From the NCBI GenBank assembly GCA_050951725.1, contig JBMNJO010000012.1, positions 434,001-498,000 on the forward strand: a stretch of 64,000 nt of DNA, in the 5' to 3' direction. Origin of the DNA: DTU052 sp050951725 (GTDB lineage Bacteria > Bacillota > Syntrophomonadia > Syntrophomonadales > DTU052). Of this stretch, positions 15,674 through 25,109 are shown piece after piece (the stretch's first letter is position 1; every line of letters starts with the position of its first letter). The translations under genes and the position numbers were made by a program. The notes below the pieces were generated by a model that worked only from the letters and a program-made list of their open reading frames with translations, was not told the origin of the DNA and ran no database searches.

Positions 15674-18193
15674 GTGATTCCCGAAATTCTTGCTCCAGCC
15701 GGGAATTACGAGGCCTTCCTGGCGGCGATTGAGAATGGAGCAGATGCAGTATATTTAGGCGGCACGGAATTTAATGCCCGTTATCACGCTGACAACTTTG
15801 AATACAGTGATATTGAGCGGGCATTGGAGTACGCTCATGTGCGGGGGAAAAAAGTCTATATTACCTTGAACATCATGCTGGGTGATCAGGAGATACCCCG
15901 GGCCCTGGACTACGCTTTTGAACTCCAGCGGTTGGGGGCTGATGCGGTAATTGTCCAGGATCTTGGACTACTCAAATCATTAACCAGCATTTTTCCGGAT
16001 CTTCGAGTTCACGCCAGCACTCAGATGACAGTCCATAATGACGAAGGTGTCAGAATGCTGGTGGAACTGGGGGCTTGCCGAGTGGTGCTGGCCCGGGAGC
16101 TAGGGGCAGAAGATATCTCTTATATCAGGTCACAGTGTCCCGATGCCGAACTGGAGGTGTTTGTCCATGGGGCTCTTTGTTACAGCTATTCAGGTCAATG
16201 CCTCCTAAGCAGTGTGGTAGGAGGCCGCAGTGGAAACCGGGGACGCTGTGCCCAGCCCTGCCGGCTCAGGTACCGTCTGATGGAAGAGGGGAACCAGGTC
16301 CATTCCGGGTATCTTCTTAGTCCTGCCGACCTCTGCCTGCTTTCCGAAATCCCAAGACTGGTAAATCTGGGGGTTGCATCTCTGAAAATCGAAGGACGCA
16401 TGAAGCGACCGGAATACGTGGCCGTGGTAACCCGGGTATTTCGCCGGGCCATAGACAGGCTGCTGGAATACCGCGCAAACGGAAAGGCGGACGAGTGGAA
16501 GCCGACGTTGCAGGAGACCAGGGAACTGCATTCTATCTTTAACCGGACATTTACCAGCAATCAGTGGTCCGGTAAGAACCTGAATGTATTAAGCGTTGAT
16601 CGTCCCGACAATCGAGGGGTCCTGGTCGGACAGGTAGTCAAAACGTATCCGCGCGATAGTATGGTTGACATCAGACTTGATTGTGAGCTGCATACTGGTG
16701 ACGGGATTGAGATCCGGACCCGTCAGGGCACTAATCCTGCCACCATAGTGGAAAATATTTACGGTAATGGGCGGCGGCTAGAAACCGCTGAACCAGGTGA
16801 TATAATAAACATCGAGGTCAGAGGCAAATGCCGTGCCGGCGATAGTGTATATCGTACCCGTGACCGGGTGCTGATAGATGAGGCCCGCCAGACGATCGTT
16901 GAAAACCGGGAAGAAAGCAAGGTGCCCATATCAGTACAGGTAAAGGCCAGGATCGGCAAAAGCATGCAGTTGTCATTTTCTGATCCACAGGGCCATAAAG
17001 GAATTGCCTATACCGAGACTGCGGTGATGGCGGCCAGGAATCGACCTTTAACCGAAACGGATATTATTGACAAGCTGGATAGACTGGGAAATACTCCATG
17101 GAAACCGGTATCATGGGATCTTGATCTGGACCCCGGGATAATGATTCCGTTCAGCGAATTGAATGAGGCTCGACGGGCAGCGGGCGACAAACTGAAGGAT
17201 CAGATACTCGATGCAGCCAAACCGCCTTCGATAAGCAGGGAGGTTTTTTCGTCCAGAGTAAACCAGATTATCAAGGAACATGGAACCTCGCAAGCCTTAG
17301 AAGACTCTAAAGATACGGGAAAGGGTCTACAAAACCAAACTGTGCGGCTGTCCATCAGAGTACCCAGTGTGCAAACCGCCCGGGCTGCCCTTGAATCTGA
17401 GGTAGACCGGGTTTACCTCAGCCTGTTGGGGATAAAAGGGGCTGCCTGTACCGGAGAAGAAATAAAAGAATTACAAGATATAGCCAATGGAGGGGACAAA
17501 GAGCTTTTCCTGGAGGTACCGGCTATACTGAGGCCGGGTGAAAAGTTTGACTTTACCCGGATTAGAGACCTGAACCCGGATGGGATTCTGGTCGGAAACC
17601 CCGGTGCGTTACGCCAAATGCACAGGTGGGGGATTGATATTCAAGCGGACTACACCTTCAATACCTTTAATAGTATGACGGTCGAAGTATTGGCTCAATA
17701 CGGTGTAAAAGGGGTCTGTCTCAGCCCAGAACTCAATCGGACACAGCTAAAAAGACTTGTAACATTGTCCATGCCCTTGGAATACATTGTTCATGGCCAG
17801 TTGCAGGTTATGATCTCTGAACACTGCATAGCGGGTAACCTGGGGTTCTGTTCCCGGGATTGCCATCAAACCAACCGGGTGCTAAAGGATGATAAAGGTT
17901 ATGAGTTTCCCCTCGCAACTGACAGGTACTGCCGGTTACATGTTTTTAACTCGCGGACTACCTGTCTAATAGAACAACTAGGGGAACTCAGCCGGATGGG
18001 CATCAAGTATTTTAGAATTGAATCACTCCTGGACAACGTGGATCAGGTGAAGCAGACGATATACGCTTACCGTCAGGCCATCCATGTGATAGAAGGACGA
18101 GAAAAAGTCAAATTATCATGCTTGCGGAAGGAACTGGAGGCAATAGCTCAATCACCTTTAACCAGTTTGCACCTCAAACGGGGCATCCAGTGA
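15674..18193 (+). CDS. U32 peptidase-family protein with DUF3656 (RlhA-like)
   Basis: 839 residues. The N-terminal half is a U32 TIM-like domain: PEILAPAGNYEAFLAAI, NGADAVYLGG, HASTQMTVHN, and the U32 signature EVFVHGALCYSYSGQCLLS followed by GNRGRCAQPCR. These cysteines are the iron-sulfur or metal site of prephenate-dependent RNA hydroxylases. A DUF3656-type collagenase-like middle region (about 370-520) follows, then a second degenerate U32 barrel containing VHGQLQVMISEHC and CSRDCHQTNR. E. coli RlhA has the same architecture and hydroxylates 23S rRNA C2501; a related role is inferred, and protease activity is doubtful for this family. GTG start at 15674 after GGGGGAACGG. Frequently found near mutS2/zapA in Clostridia. 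Confidence 0.88.
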   Translation: MIPEILAPAGNYEAFLAAIENGADAVYLGGTEFNARYHADNFEYSDIERALEYAHVRGKKVYITLNIMLGDQEIPRALDYAFELQRLGADAVIVQDLGLLKSLTSIFPDLRVHASTQMTVHNDEGVRMLVELGACRVVLARELGAEDISYIRSQCPDAELEVFVHGALCYSYSGQCLLSSVVGGRSGNRGRCAQPCRLRYRLMEEGNQVHSGYLLSPADLCLLSEIPRLVNLGVASLKIEGRMKRPEYVAVVTRVFRRAIDRLLEYRANGKADEWKPTLQETRELHSIFNRTFTSNQWSGKNLNVLSVDRPDNRGVLVGQVVKTYPRDSMVDIRLDCELHTGDGIEIRTRQGTNPATIVENIYGNGRRLETAEPGDIINIEVRGKCRAGDSVYRTRDRVLIDEARQTIVENREESKVPISVQVKARIGKSMQLSFSDPQGHKGIAYTETAVMAARNRPLTETDIIDKLDRLGNTPWKPVSWDLDLDPGIMIPFSELNEARRAAGDKLKDQILDAAKPPSISREVFSSRVNQIIKEHGTSQALEDSKDTGKGLQNQTVRLSIRVPSVQTARAALESEVDRVYLSLLGIKGAACTGEEIKELQDIANGGDKELFLEVPAILRPGEKFDFTRIRDLNPDGILVGNPGALRQMHRWGIDIQADYTFNTFNSMTVEVLAQYGVKGVCLSPELNRTQLKRLVTLSMPLEYIVHGQLQVMISEHCIAGNLGFCSRDCHQTNRVLKDDKGYEFPLATDRYCRLHVFNSRTTCLIEQLGELSRMGIKYFRIESLLDNVDQVKQTIYAYRQAIHVIEGREKVKLSCLRKELEAIAQSPLTSLHLKRGIQ

Positions 18194-18209
18194 CAATTGC
18201 TGGTATGAG

Positions 18210-18237
18210 TTGATCATTATATTAATCGATTTATAAT
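18210..18237 (+). promoter_or_regulatory. promoter of mutS2
   Basis: TTGATC (18210-18215), 16-bp spacer, TATAAT (18232-18237), 30 bases before the mutS2 ATG, so the 5' leader is about 20-25 bases. Confidence 0.7.
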
Positions 18238-18266
18238 ATACCTATTCCAACATACGGAGAGTTTAA

Positions 18267-20603
18267 ATGAAAGAGACTTTGAGGAGATTAGAGTTCAAAC
18301 AGATAGTAGAGTTGTTGGCAGAACAAACCAGGTCAGATGGAGGAACCCGCATAGCATCTGCACTGGAGCCCAGCTCAGACTTCGATGTGGTGATGGCCCG
18401 GCTTGACGAGACCGAAGAGACTTTGGGCCTGATACACTTTCAGGAGCCTGCGTTCTTAAGCGAGGTGCCGGATATCAGACCACAACTGGCCAAGGCTAAA
18501 GCCGGAGGGATGATATATCCAACCGAGGTTCTCCAGGTTCTTCAGATCTTGCAGTCATCAAGAAGAGCCCTGACCTTCCTATCCCCAGGAGAGGGGGCCC
18601 GGGTTAAATGGATCAGGGATGGTCTGACTGAAAATCACCGTTTAGAACGCGAGATCAAGGCGGTGGTTGATGAGACCGGAGAGATAAAAGACTCAGCATC
18701 CCCAGAACTTCAGACCATCAGGGGACGCCAGACAATAATGCGCAGCCGTATCAAAGAGTATCTGCGCGATTTTATTAAATCAACTCAGAACCAGAAGTAT
18801 CTTCAGGAGAATCTGGTAACCGAGCGCGGGGGAAGATACGTTGTGCCGGTCAAAATAGAATACCGCAATGAGGTAAAAGGGATTGTACACGATGAATCAG
18901 CCAGCGGTGCCACAGTCTATATTGAGCCCGAATTGGTGGTAACGGCCAATAATGAAATCAGAAGACTGGAGGCTGAGGAAGCCCGAGAGGTTGAGAGAAT
19001 ACTTCGAAGAATATCGAGCAGGATTGCAGAATCAGTAGATGAACTGCAAAGCAATCTGGAGGTCTTGGAGACACTTGATTTCTGGGTAGCCAAAGCACGC
19101 TTGGCTCTGAAAATGGAGGCATTTCGCCCCCATCTGAATTCAGAGGGAAGGATCAGGCTGTGCCGGGCCCGGCATCCGTTGTTGGGTTCGAGGGCAGTAC
19201 CGATAGACCTGGAACTGGGTACCAGATTTGATATCCTGGTTACCACCGGTCCGAATACCGGGGGAAAAACAGTAGCCCTAAAAACAGTGGGGCTGCTAAC
19301 CATAATGACCAGTTGCGGTTTGTTTATTCCGGCTTCATCGGAGTCAGAGATGCCGGTTTTTGAAAAGGTCCTGGTAGACATTGGTGATGAGCAGAGTATT
19401 GAGCAGTCATTAAGCACCTTTTCCGCTCATATGACCAACATTAACGGGATTCTAAACCAGGCAGGGCAGGATTCCCTGGTTATCCTCGATGAACTGGGTG
19501 CAGGTACTGACCCTATGGAAGGTGGAGCCCTGGCCAGGGCCATTCTCGAAAGACTGCTGGAGCTCAATGCCAAGGTGTTGGTGTCAACCCATCACAGCGA
19601 GTTAAAAACCTTTGCTTACCAACACGACCGGGTTGAAAATGCCTGTGTTGAATTTGATCCGGTTTCACTCCGGCCAACCTACAGGCTTACCATTGGTTTG
19701 CCCGGACAGAGCAATGCCTTTGAGATTGCCGGCCAGTTAGGGTTGGATCAGGCGCTGGTTCAGCGGGCTCGGCAGTATGTGCCGCAGCAGGAACAGGAGT
19801 TTTCCAGGCTGTTAGCTGATTTGAAGGAACAGCGATTCAAGGCTCGCGCGGAAAGAGAATCGGCGGCCGTTCTCCAAAAACAACTGCAAGAGGAAAGAGA
19901 TCTTTTAAAAGACAAAGCCGTGGAAATGGAACGGGAAAGGGAGCAGCTGATCAACAAGTTACAGATGGAAGCCTCGCAGTACCTGAAGTCTATACGTCAG
20001 GAAGTTGAAACTATACTGCTGGATTTCAAGAGGAGGGCCCGGGAGGCAGAGGCCCCTAAGTGGCATGAAATTGAAGAGATGCGAAAGCGTTACCAAAGGG
20101 CCGTTCCCAACCTTGGGTTCCAGGTAAGTCTGGAATCAAGACCGGTCAAAGACAAAAAGGTTGAACCGGGGGACTACGTCGAGATTAAGAGTGTTAAACA
20201 AAGAGGTTACGTTCTTGAGGTGAATCATGGCGAAGTCGCGGTTCAGGTAGGGATTATGAGGTTAACTGTTCCGGAAAATGATGTGGTTCCCAGATCCTCA
20301 CCCGAAGAGGTATATACCAGACAGAGAAACCGCAGCTACCTGGAGAATCGCAAGAACATCCCTACGGAGATCAACTTACGAGGGATGTTGGCCGAGCAGG
20401 CCCTGGATGAGACTGAGAAGTACGTAGAGAAAGCATTTTTGGCGGGACTTGAAAAGGTACGCATAATTCATGGAAAGGGAACCGGTGCCCTGCGCCGGGC
20501 GGTTCGCGAACACTTATCCGGCCATCCCTACATCAAGAACTTCCGCGATGGAGAAAATAATGAAGGGGGAAATGGAGTAACCATCGCCTATCTGAATAAG
20601 TAG
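18267..20603 (+). CDS. mutS2: endonuclease MutS2
   Basis: 778 residues. MutS paralogue lacking the mismatch-recognition domain; works as an anti-recombination or ribosome-rescue ATPase with nuclease activity. In order: MutS core/lever region (about 1-300), ABC-type ATPase with Walker A TTGPNTGGKTVALKTVG (about 330), signature-like QSLSTFSAHM, Walker B LVILDELGAGTDPMEG and the switch histidine in VSTHHSELK, a long coiled coil (about 500-620), a KOW-like stretch (VEPGDYVEIKSVKQRGYVLEV), and a C-terminal Smr domain (EINLRGMLAEQALDE, IIHGKGTGALRRAV). All ATPase motifs are intact. It has its own promoter 30 bases upstream and a terminator downstream. Confidence 0.96.
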   Translation: MKETLRRLEFKQIVELLAEQTRSDGGTRIASALEPSSDFDVVMARLDETEETLGLIHFQEPAFLSEVPDIRPQLAKAKAGGMIYPTEVLQVLQILQSSRRALTFLSPGEGARVKWIRDGLTENHRLEREIKAVVDETGEIKDSASPELQTIRGRQTIMRSRIKEYLRDFIKSTQNQKYLQENLVTERGGRYVVPVKIEYRNEVKGIVHDESASGATVYIEPELVVTANNEIRRLEAEEAREVERILRRISSRIAESVDELQSNLEVLETLDFWVAKARLALKMEAFRPHLNSEGRIRLCRARHPLLGSRAVPIDLELGTRFDILVTTGPNTGGKTVALKTVGLLTIMTSCGLFIPASSESEMPVFEKVLVDIGDEQSIEQSLSTFSAHMTNINGILNQAGQDSLVILDELGAGTDPMEGGALARAILERLLELNAKVLVSTHHSELKTFAYQHDRVENACVEFDPVSLRPTYRLTIGLPGQSNAFEIAGQLGLDQALVQRARQYVPQQEQEFSRLLADLKEQRFKARAERESAAVLQKQLQEERDLLKDKAVEMEREREQLINKLQMEASQYLKSIRQEVETILLDFKRRAREAEAPKWHEIEEMRKRYQRAVPNLGFQVSLESRPVKDKKVEPGDYVEIKSVKQRGYVLEVNHGEVAVQVGIMRLTVPENDVVPRSSPEEVYTRQRNRSYLENRKNIPTEINLRGMLAEQALDETEKYVEKAFLAGLEKVRIIHGKGTGALRRAVREHLSGHPYIKNFRDGENNEGGNGVTIAYLNK

Positions 20604-20736
20604 TACGCTTAAGGTCCGCGGTTTTTCATTCCCCTCGCCGGCAAAACGGCAAGGATCAGAATCAAACTAATGACTACCGAACCGAGTGGTGAAACGATAT
20701 ACCCTTACTGGGAATCTGCCAGGGGGTCGAAACAGA

Positions 20737-20775
20737 GAGCCAGGGAACATCACAAATCCGTCCCTGGCTCTTAAT
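20737..20775. terminator. terminator between convergent mutS2 and PBP1A
   Basis: GAGCCAGGGA (20737-20746) and TCCCTGGCTC (20761-20770) form a perfect 10-bp stem with a 14-base loop; TTAATTATCTT follows on the plus strand. It lies between convergent genes and may serve both. Confidence 0.75.
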
Positions 20776-20813
20776 TATCTTCATTAGTATTGCATTATCA
20801 ATAACGACAGTGG

Positions 20814-23171
20814 TTAATCCTTTTTCTGGTGTTCAGGCAGCGGACAGTGGCCTAATTGACCGGGGTTATCAATTTCAATCTCCGCTATATATTCTCCGGG
20901 GCAGCCTCCAGACTCATCGTTGTCGGGAATATTGGCCAGGTAAATCCGGCCTTGATGCCGGGGATCGGTACAAACCTTTACCGTCTTTTGGGCTTGCAGG
21001 CCACCATGTAAATTGCAGGATTCATGAGGAATGGCTCCCGGGGTTCCAGGCAAAAGATCTTTCAGGAAACCCTGTTGCACCGGCGCAGGACATCCCGGTG
21101 TGGCCAACCTTCCAGAGTCTGGACAGATGTCGACCAGGACGTGCAGGTCACATGTTTCCTGCGGCGCATCTCCTGCACGTACAGTACTAAGGATGATATC
21201 TTCTTCAGGGCAGGCCGATGCAGCCACCTTGTTTGATTTTTGACAGATGGCAACCTGCTGGATTCCCGAGGGAATTGAAAAACTCCCCTTAGAGTGTGCA
21301 ACTGCCTTGGTCATGGCGGCCTTCCAAAGACGGGCCGGATAGGACCCACCGTAGGTGTTGTTCATGGTTTCTTCGCGGTCATATCCCATCCATACCGCAC
21401 ATGAATAGTGAGGGGTGTAACCTACAAACCAGGCATCCTTATCATTTTGTGTGGTGCCTGTTTTTCCCGCACACTGGACTCCTCCAATCTGGGCATTGGT
21501 ACCGGTCCCGGCCTTAACCACTGTCTGCAGCATGTCAGTCATCATCCAGGCCGTTTCTTCCTTCATAACCCTCTTGACGTTGGGACGGTACTCGTAAATG
21601 GTGTTGCCGGCATTATCTACAATCTTGGTTATTACGTGGTGCTCAGCCCGGATTCCTTTATTAGCGAAACAGCCGTATGCGGAGGCCAGTTCTAACGGTG
21701 ATACCCCCTTGGTAATTCCCCCTAAAGCGGTTGAAAGATTAAGGTCATTGGCGCGTCCGGACTTAACCAGAGTGGTAATTCCCAACTTCTCAGCAAAATT
21801 TACACCGTTTTTGATCCCGATCTCGTCAGCCAGCTTGACAGCGTATACGTTGACTGACCACTGTACTGCGGTGCGCATGGTGATCATTCCACGGTATTTC
21901 CCGTCATGGTTCCTTGGTGAATATGGTTTTCCACCGGCCATGAATGTTACCGGAGCATCCTCCAACTGATACTCCGGGCTGTATCCCATCTCCAGAGCCG
22001 GGCCGTAAACAACTACCGGTTTGAAGGCTGAACCTGGTTGACGGACCATATCTACAGCACGGTTAAAGCCTCTCTGGTGAGTGTAACTGCGGCCGCCGAT
22101 AAGTGAAAGAATCTCTCCCGTCCGGTGATCCAGCAGAACCATGGCAGACTGAATATCCTGCCCGTTCTTGCTTTTAACTTGAGGGAAACTATTGGGTTTG
22201 GCATAGGCTTCTTCTGCCGCTAACTGAACTTCAGGATCCATGGTGGTGTAGATTTTTAAACCGCCTTTATAAATTGCATCCTGAGGATTCTCATAAAGAC
22301 CTTTCTCTTGCAGTATCCTTTCCGCCTCATCCACCACGTAATCTGCAAAGAAACCATAACGGTTTGCAGTATCATTGGGCTCTTCAAATTTAAGTTCCTG
22401 CTCATAAGCCTCATCGGCTTCCTGCCGAGTGATGAAACCGCAGTCTACCATGCAGTTCAGCACTATCCGCTGTCTATTTTTGGCAAGTTCGAGGCTCTTA
22501 AAGGGAGAATAAGCATTAGGTCTCTGAGCCAGCCCGGCTAACAAAGCTGACTCCGCCAAAGTCAGTTGGTTCACATCCTTGCCGAAGTAGTTTTGGGAGG
22601 CAGTCTGAACTCCCCAGGCTCCGCTGCCAAAATTAATCCGGTTAAGATAAAACTCAAGGATCTCATCCTTGGAGTATTTGCTCTCCAGTTGGAATGACAA
22701 AATCATTTCCTTGATCTTGCGTTCCCAGGTCTTTTCCGGGTCGAGGAACGCATTCTTCGCCAGCTGTTGGGTAATGGTACTGGCTCCCTGAGCCTTTTCA
22801 CCCGCCATAATATCCACAATGACAGCCCGGCCAATGGCAATGGGATTTATTCCGTAATGATCGTAGAACCTCTGATCCTCAACAGCAATAATGGCTTGTT
22901 TTAAGTATTCAGGCATCAGGCTGAGTGGTACTTGGATACGATTACCCTCTGCAGCATGCAGTTTATAGAATGACTTCTCGTTTCTGTCATAGAGGGTAGT
23001 AGTTTCTGAACCATATAATGTTTCGGGACTCCAGGATGGTACATTAATGACTGCTCCAATTACTGTTCCCACTACAGCGCCCAACAGGATTACGGCGACA
23101 ATTACTGCCGCCGACACCAGCCATTTACGTGTAACACGCTTGGAAACCTTCTTTTTTTTGCGCTTAGGCAT
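20814..23171 (-). CDS. class A penicillin-binding protein (PBP1A family)
   Basis: 785-residue bifunctional peptidoglycan synthase: glycan polymerisation plus peptide crosslinking at the outer membrane face. A basic N-terminal tail (PKRKKKKVSKRVTRK), one signal-anchor helix (WLVSAAVIVAVILLGAVVG), then the GT51 domain with catalytic Glu in AVEDQRFYDHYGI, GASTITQQLAKNAFL and KIKEMILSFQLE. The transpeptidase has SAFK (nucleophile), SVN in VQWSVNVYAV, and KTGTT. A C-terminal tail of about 130 residues contains nine cysteines arranged around CDLH/CNLH and CPDSG...GCP motifs. It starts at an ATG after GGGAGGC and is a monocistron. An extended -10 (TGATATAAT, minus strand 23213-23205) is the likely promoter. 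Confidence 0.94.
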   Translation of the reverse strand: MPKRKKKKVSKRVTRKWLVSAAVIVAVILLGAVVGTVIGAVINVPSWSPETLYGSETTTLYDRNEKSFYKLHAAEGNRIQVPLSLMPEYLKQAIIAVEDQRFYDHYGINPIAIGRAVIVDIMAGEKAQGASTITQQLAKNAFLDPEKTWERKIKEMILSFQLESKYSKDEILEFYLNRINFGSGAWGVQTASQNYFGKDVNQLTLAESALLAGLAQRPNAYSPFKSLELAKNRQRIVLNCMVDCGFITRQEADEAYEQELKFEEPNDTANRYGFFADYVVDEAERILQEKGLYENPQDAIYKGGLKIYTTMDPEVQLAAEEAYAKPNSFPQVKSKNGQDIQSAMVLLDHRTGEILSLIGGRSYTHQRGFNRAVDMVRQPGSAFKPVVVYGPALEMGYSPEYQLEDAPVTFMAGGKPYSPRNHDGKYRGMITMRTAVQWSVNVYAVKLADEIGIKNGVNFAEKLGITTLVKSGRANDLNLSTALGGITKGVSPLELASAYGCFANKGIRAEHHVITKIVDNAGNTIYEYRPNVKRVMKEETAWMMTDMLQTVVKAGTGTNAQIGGVQCAGKTGTTQNDKDAWFVGYTPHYSCAVWMGYDREETMNNTYGGSYPARLWKAAMTKAVAHSKGSFSIPSGIQQVAICQKSNKVAASACPEEDIILSTVRAGDAPQETCDLHVLVDICPDSGRLATPGCPAPVQQGFLKDLLPGTPGAIPHESCNLHGGLQAQKTVKVCTDPRHQGRIYLANIPDNDESGGCPGEYIAEIEIDNPGQLGHCPLPEHQKKD

Positions 23172-23204
23172 GGCACTTGCCTCCCAATGGTCGATTTAAT
23201 AAGA

Positions 23205-23213
23205 ATTATATCA
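23205..23213 (-). promoter_or_regulatory. extended -10 for the PBP gene
   Basis: On the minus strand TGA then TATAAT. The nearest -35-like TTGAAA is 21 bp upstream, too far, so this would act as an extended -10 promoter. Confidence 0.4.
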
Positions 23214-23407
23214 ATATGTGCAAAGTCCTGCTTTCAAAAGTTTCCTTCTGCCAGAAAATACTGTAGTATACGCGTATCTACTATGTGGATGAGTCCGATA
23301 CTATCTCCCATTTACCTTTCTTCATTACATACGCAATACTTCCATATAAGCTTACCTCATTTTGCTCAGGGAGCGAATAACCATTGGCTGCTGCAACCCA
23401 GGCTTGG

Positions 23408-23436
23408 TTGAACGGTTTCCTTGATTATGGTATTAT
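23408..23436 (+). promoter_or_regulatory. promoter of tyrS
   Basis: TTGAAC (23408-23413), 17-bp spacer, TATTAT (23431-23436). Transcription would start near 23443, just ahead of the AAGGGAGGT ribosome-binding site at 23446, leaving a leader of only about 20 bases. This also rules out a tyrosine T-box from this promoter. Confidence 0.7.
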
Positions 23437-23461
23437 TTTGGGATCAAGGGAGGTATTGATT

Positions 23462-24688
23462 GTGGACAAGAAAACCCAGGAACAGGCACTTCAACAGTTG
23501 GAGATGATTAGGCGGGGAACAGCTGAGATTATACCCGAAGACGAACTTTTACGAAAGCTGGAGAGGTCTATAAAGACCAAGAAACCGCTGAAGATAAAGC
23601 TCGGACTCGATCCCACCGCCCCTGACATTCATTTAGGACATACCGTTGTACTTAATAAGCTAAGACAGTTTCAGGATTTGGGGCATGAGGTGCGCTTGAT
23701 CATTGGCGACTTCACCGCTCGCATTGGAGATCCCAGCGGCAAGTCTGAAACCAGGAAACAGTTGACAGAGGAAGAGGTAAAGGCCAATGCCACGACCTAT
23801 CAGGAACAGATCTTTAAGGTTCTCGATAGAAACCGTACAACTATTTATTTTAACAGTGAGTGGCTTTCTGCCATGAATTTTGCTGATGTCCTGACTCTAG
23901 GAGCGAAGTATACAGTGGCACGCATGATGGAACGGGATGATTTTGCAAAACGCTATAAAGAAGGCCTGCCGATAGGTGTCCATGAGTTCTTTTATCCTTT
24001 GATGCAGGGCTATGATTCAGTAGTTTTGGAGTCCGATGTTGAGTTAGGCGGGACTGATCAGAAGTTTAACCTTCTGGTAGGACGAAACCTGCAGAGAGAG
24101 TACGGACAGGAGCCTCAGATTGCCTTGATGATGCCGATTTTGGAGGGTATTGACGGGGTCCAGAAGATGAGTAAGAGCTTGGGCAACTATATAGGCGTAA
24201 GTGAGGATCCCAACGAGATATTCGGCAAGACTATGTCAATACAGGACCAACTCATAATCCGTTACTTTGAGCTGCTCACCAGAGTTCCCATGGACGAGGT
24301 TAAACGTTTGGACAAGGCCATGAAGAGCGGGCAGGTCAATCCCCGTGACGCCAAGATGCGATTAGCCCGTGAGTTTATAACCATGTATTATGATGCCGAG
24401 CAAGCCCGGTTGGCGGAAGAAAGGTTCAAACTTGTCTTCCAAAAACGCGATGTTCCAGAGGACATTCCTGAAATAAGCGTCTCCGAAAGCGAGATCTGGC
24501 TCCCCAAGCTATTGGCCGATACCGGACTGGTGTCATCCACCAGCGACGGTAAGCGGATGATAAAACAGGGTGCGGTCAAGATTAACGGCGAAAAGTGTGA
24601 TAACGACGAAGAGGTGATCACCATTCAGGATGGAATGGTGATACAGGTTGGTAAACGAAAGTTTGCACGGCTCCTGGCGGGAGAATAG
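23462..24688 (+). CDS. tyrS: tyrosine--tRNA ligase
   Basis: 408 residues from GTG 23462, normal for bacterial TyrRS. Class I synthetase: HIGH-type motif PDIHLGHTVVLNKL (about 47-60), KMSKS motif VQKMSKSLGN (about 230), and a C-terminal S4-like RNA-binding domain (KRMIKQGAVKINGEKC onward) for tRNA-Tyr. The long-frame start at 23384 would include the promoter; GTG 23462 is 8 bases after AGGGAGG and gives the usual N-terminus (about 45 residues before the HIGH motif). It is a single-gene unit ended by a terminator at 24757. The promoter-proximal start means no leader regulation is visible, unusual for Firmicutes tyrS genes, many of which carry a T-box. Confidence 0.96.
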   Translation: MDKKTQEQALQQLEMIRRGTAEIIPEDELLRKLERSIKTKKPLKIKLGLDPTAPDIHLGHTVVLNKLRQFQDLGHEVRLIIGDFTARIGDPSGKSETRKQLTEEEVKANATTYQEQIFKVLDRNRTTIYFNSEWLSAMNFADVLTLGAKYTVARMMERDDFAKRYKEGLPIGVHEFFYPLMQGYDSVVLESDVELGGTDQKFNLLVGRNLQREYGQEPQIALMMPILEGIDGVQKMSKSLGNYIGVSEDPNEIFGKTMSIQDQLIIRYFELLTRVPMDEVKRLDKAMKSGQVNPRDAKMRLAREFITMYYDAEQARLAEERFKLVFQKRDVPEDIPEISVSESEIWLPKLLADTGLVSSTSDGKRMIKQGAVKINGEKCDNDEEVITIQDGMVIQVGKRKFARLLAGE

Positions 24689-24756
24689 GCTCGACTTCTT
24701 CTCACCCCGCATTAGATAACAACCAGAATTGAGACTGACCCACCGGGTCCAAGAGA

Positions 24757-24790
24757 ACACCCCAAGATTAACCTGGGGTGTTTATTTTTG
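24757..24790 (+). terminator. terminator after tyrS
   Basis: ACACCCC (24757-24763) and GGGGTGT (24775-24781) with an 11-base loop, followed by TTATTTTT. Confidence 0.85.
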
Positions 24791-25011
24791 GCCCGATGTA
24801 TTTCTCTATCTTTCATCGTTCCCCTATCAGTCCAACTAATGGATTTGTAATCATGGGTTCTTGTAAAATATGGGGCATTACATTCTCCTGTGAACATTAG
24901 TTCCTTTGTCATTAAGGGACATTTGACCTTTCAATTGTGGCAGGCTTCATCGCGAAATGGAGCCCAATGCGCCTTTTCGGCAATGTCAGGCTGTTTATAA
25001 TAGACTACATT

Positions 25012-25041
25012 AGTTGATATCAGTTGACATTAATTGATAGG
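25012..25041 (+). repeat. three 10-bp iterons upstream of HTH-Uma2 gene
   Basis: AGTTGATATC (25012-25021), AGTTGACATT (25022-25031) and AATTGATAGG (25032-25041) are contiguous copies of a unit near RRTTGAYANN, exactly one helical turn apart. They overlap the -35 box of the promoter at 25024-25052, which is the position expected for a repressor operator. The downstream gene begins with a helix-turn-helix, so autoregulation is inferred. Confidence 0.6.
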
Positions 25042-25052
25042 CTGAGTATGAT
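25024..25052 (+). promoter_or_regulatory. promoter of HTH-Uma2 gene
   Basis: TTGACA (25024-25029), exact 17-bp spacer, TATGAT (25047-25052). The -35 is embedded in the middle iteron. A second weak option is TATAAT at 24996-25001, without a good -35. Confidence 0.72.
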
Positions 25053-25109
25053 CAGAATGAGAAGTGATAGTGCCAAATGATTCGGCAGTATGTGAGGAGG
25101 TTAATGGTG

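Noticed and set aside
23172..23461. Tyr T-box ahead of tyrS
   Set aside because: No AGTA box or GGTGGNACCGCG sequence, and the promoter sits about 20 bases before the ribosome site.
24712..24912. 66-codon minus-strand ORF after tyrS
   Set aside because: Runs through the tyrS terminator and has no ribosome site or recognisable sequence.
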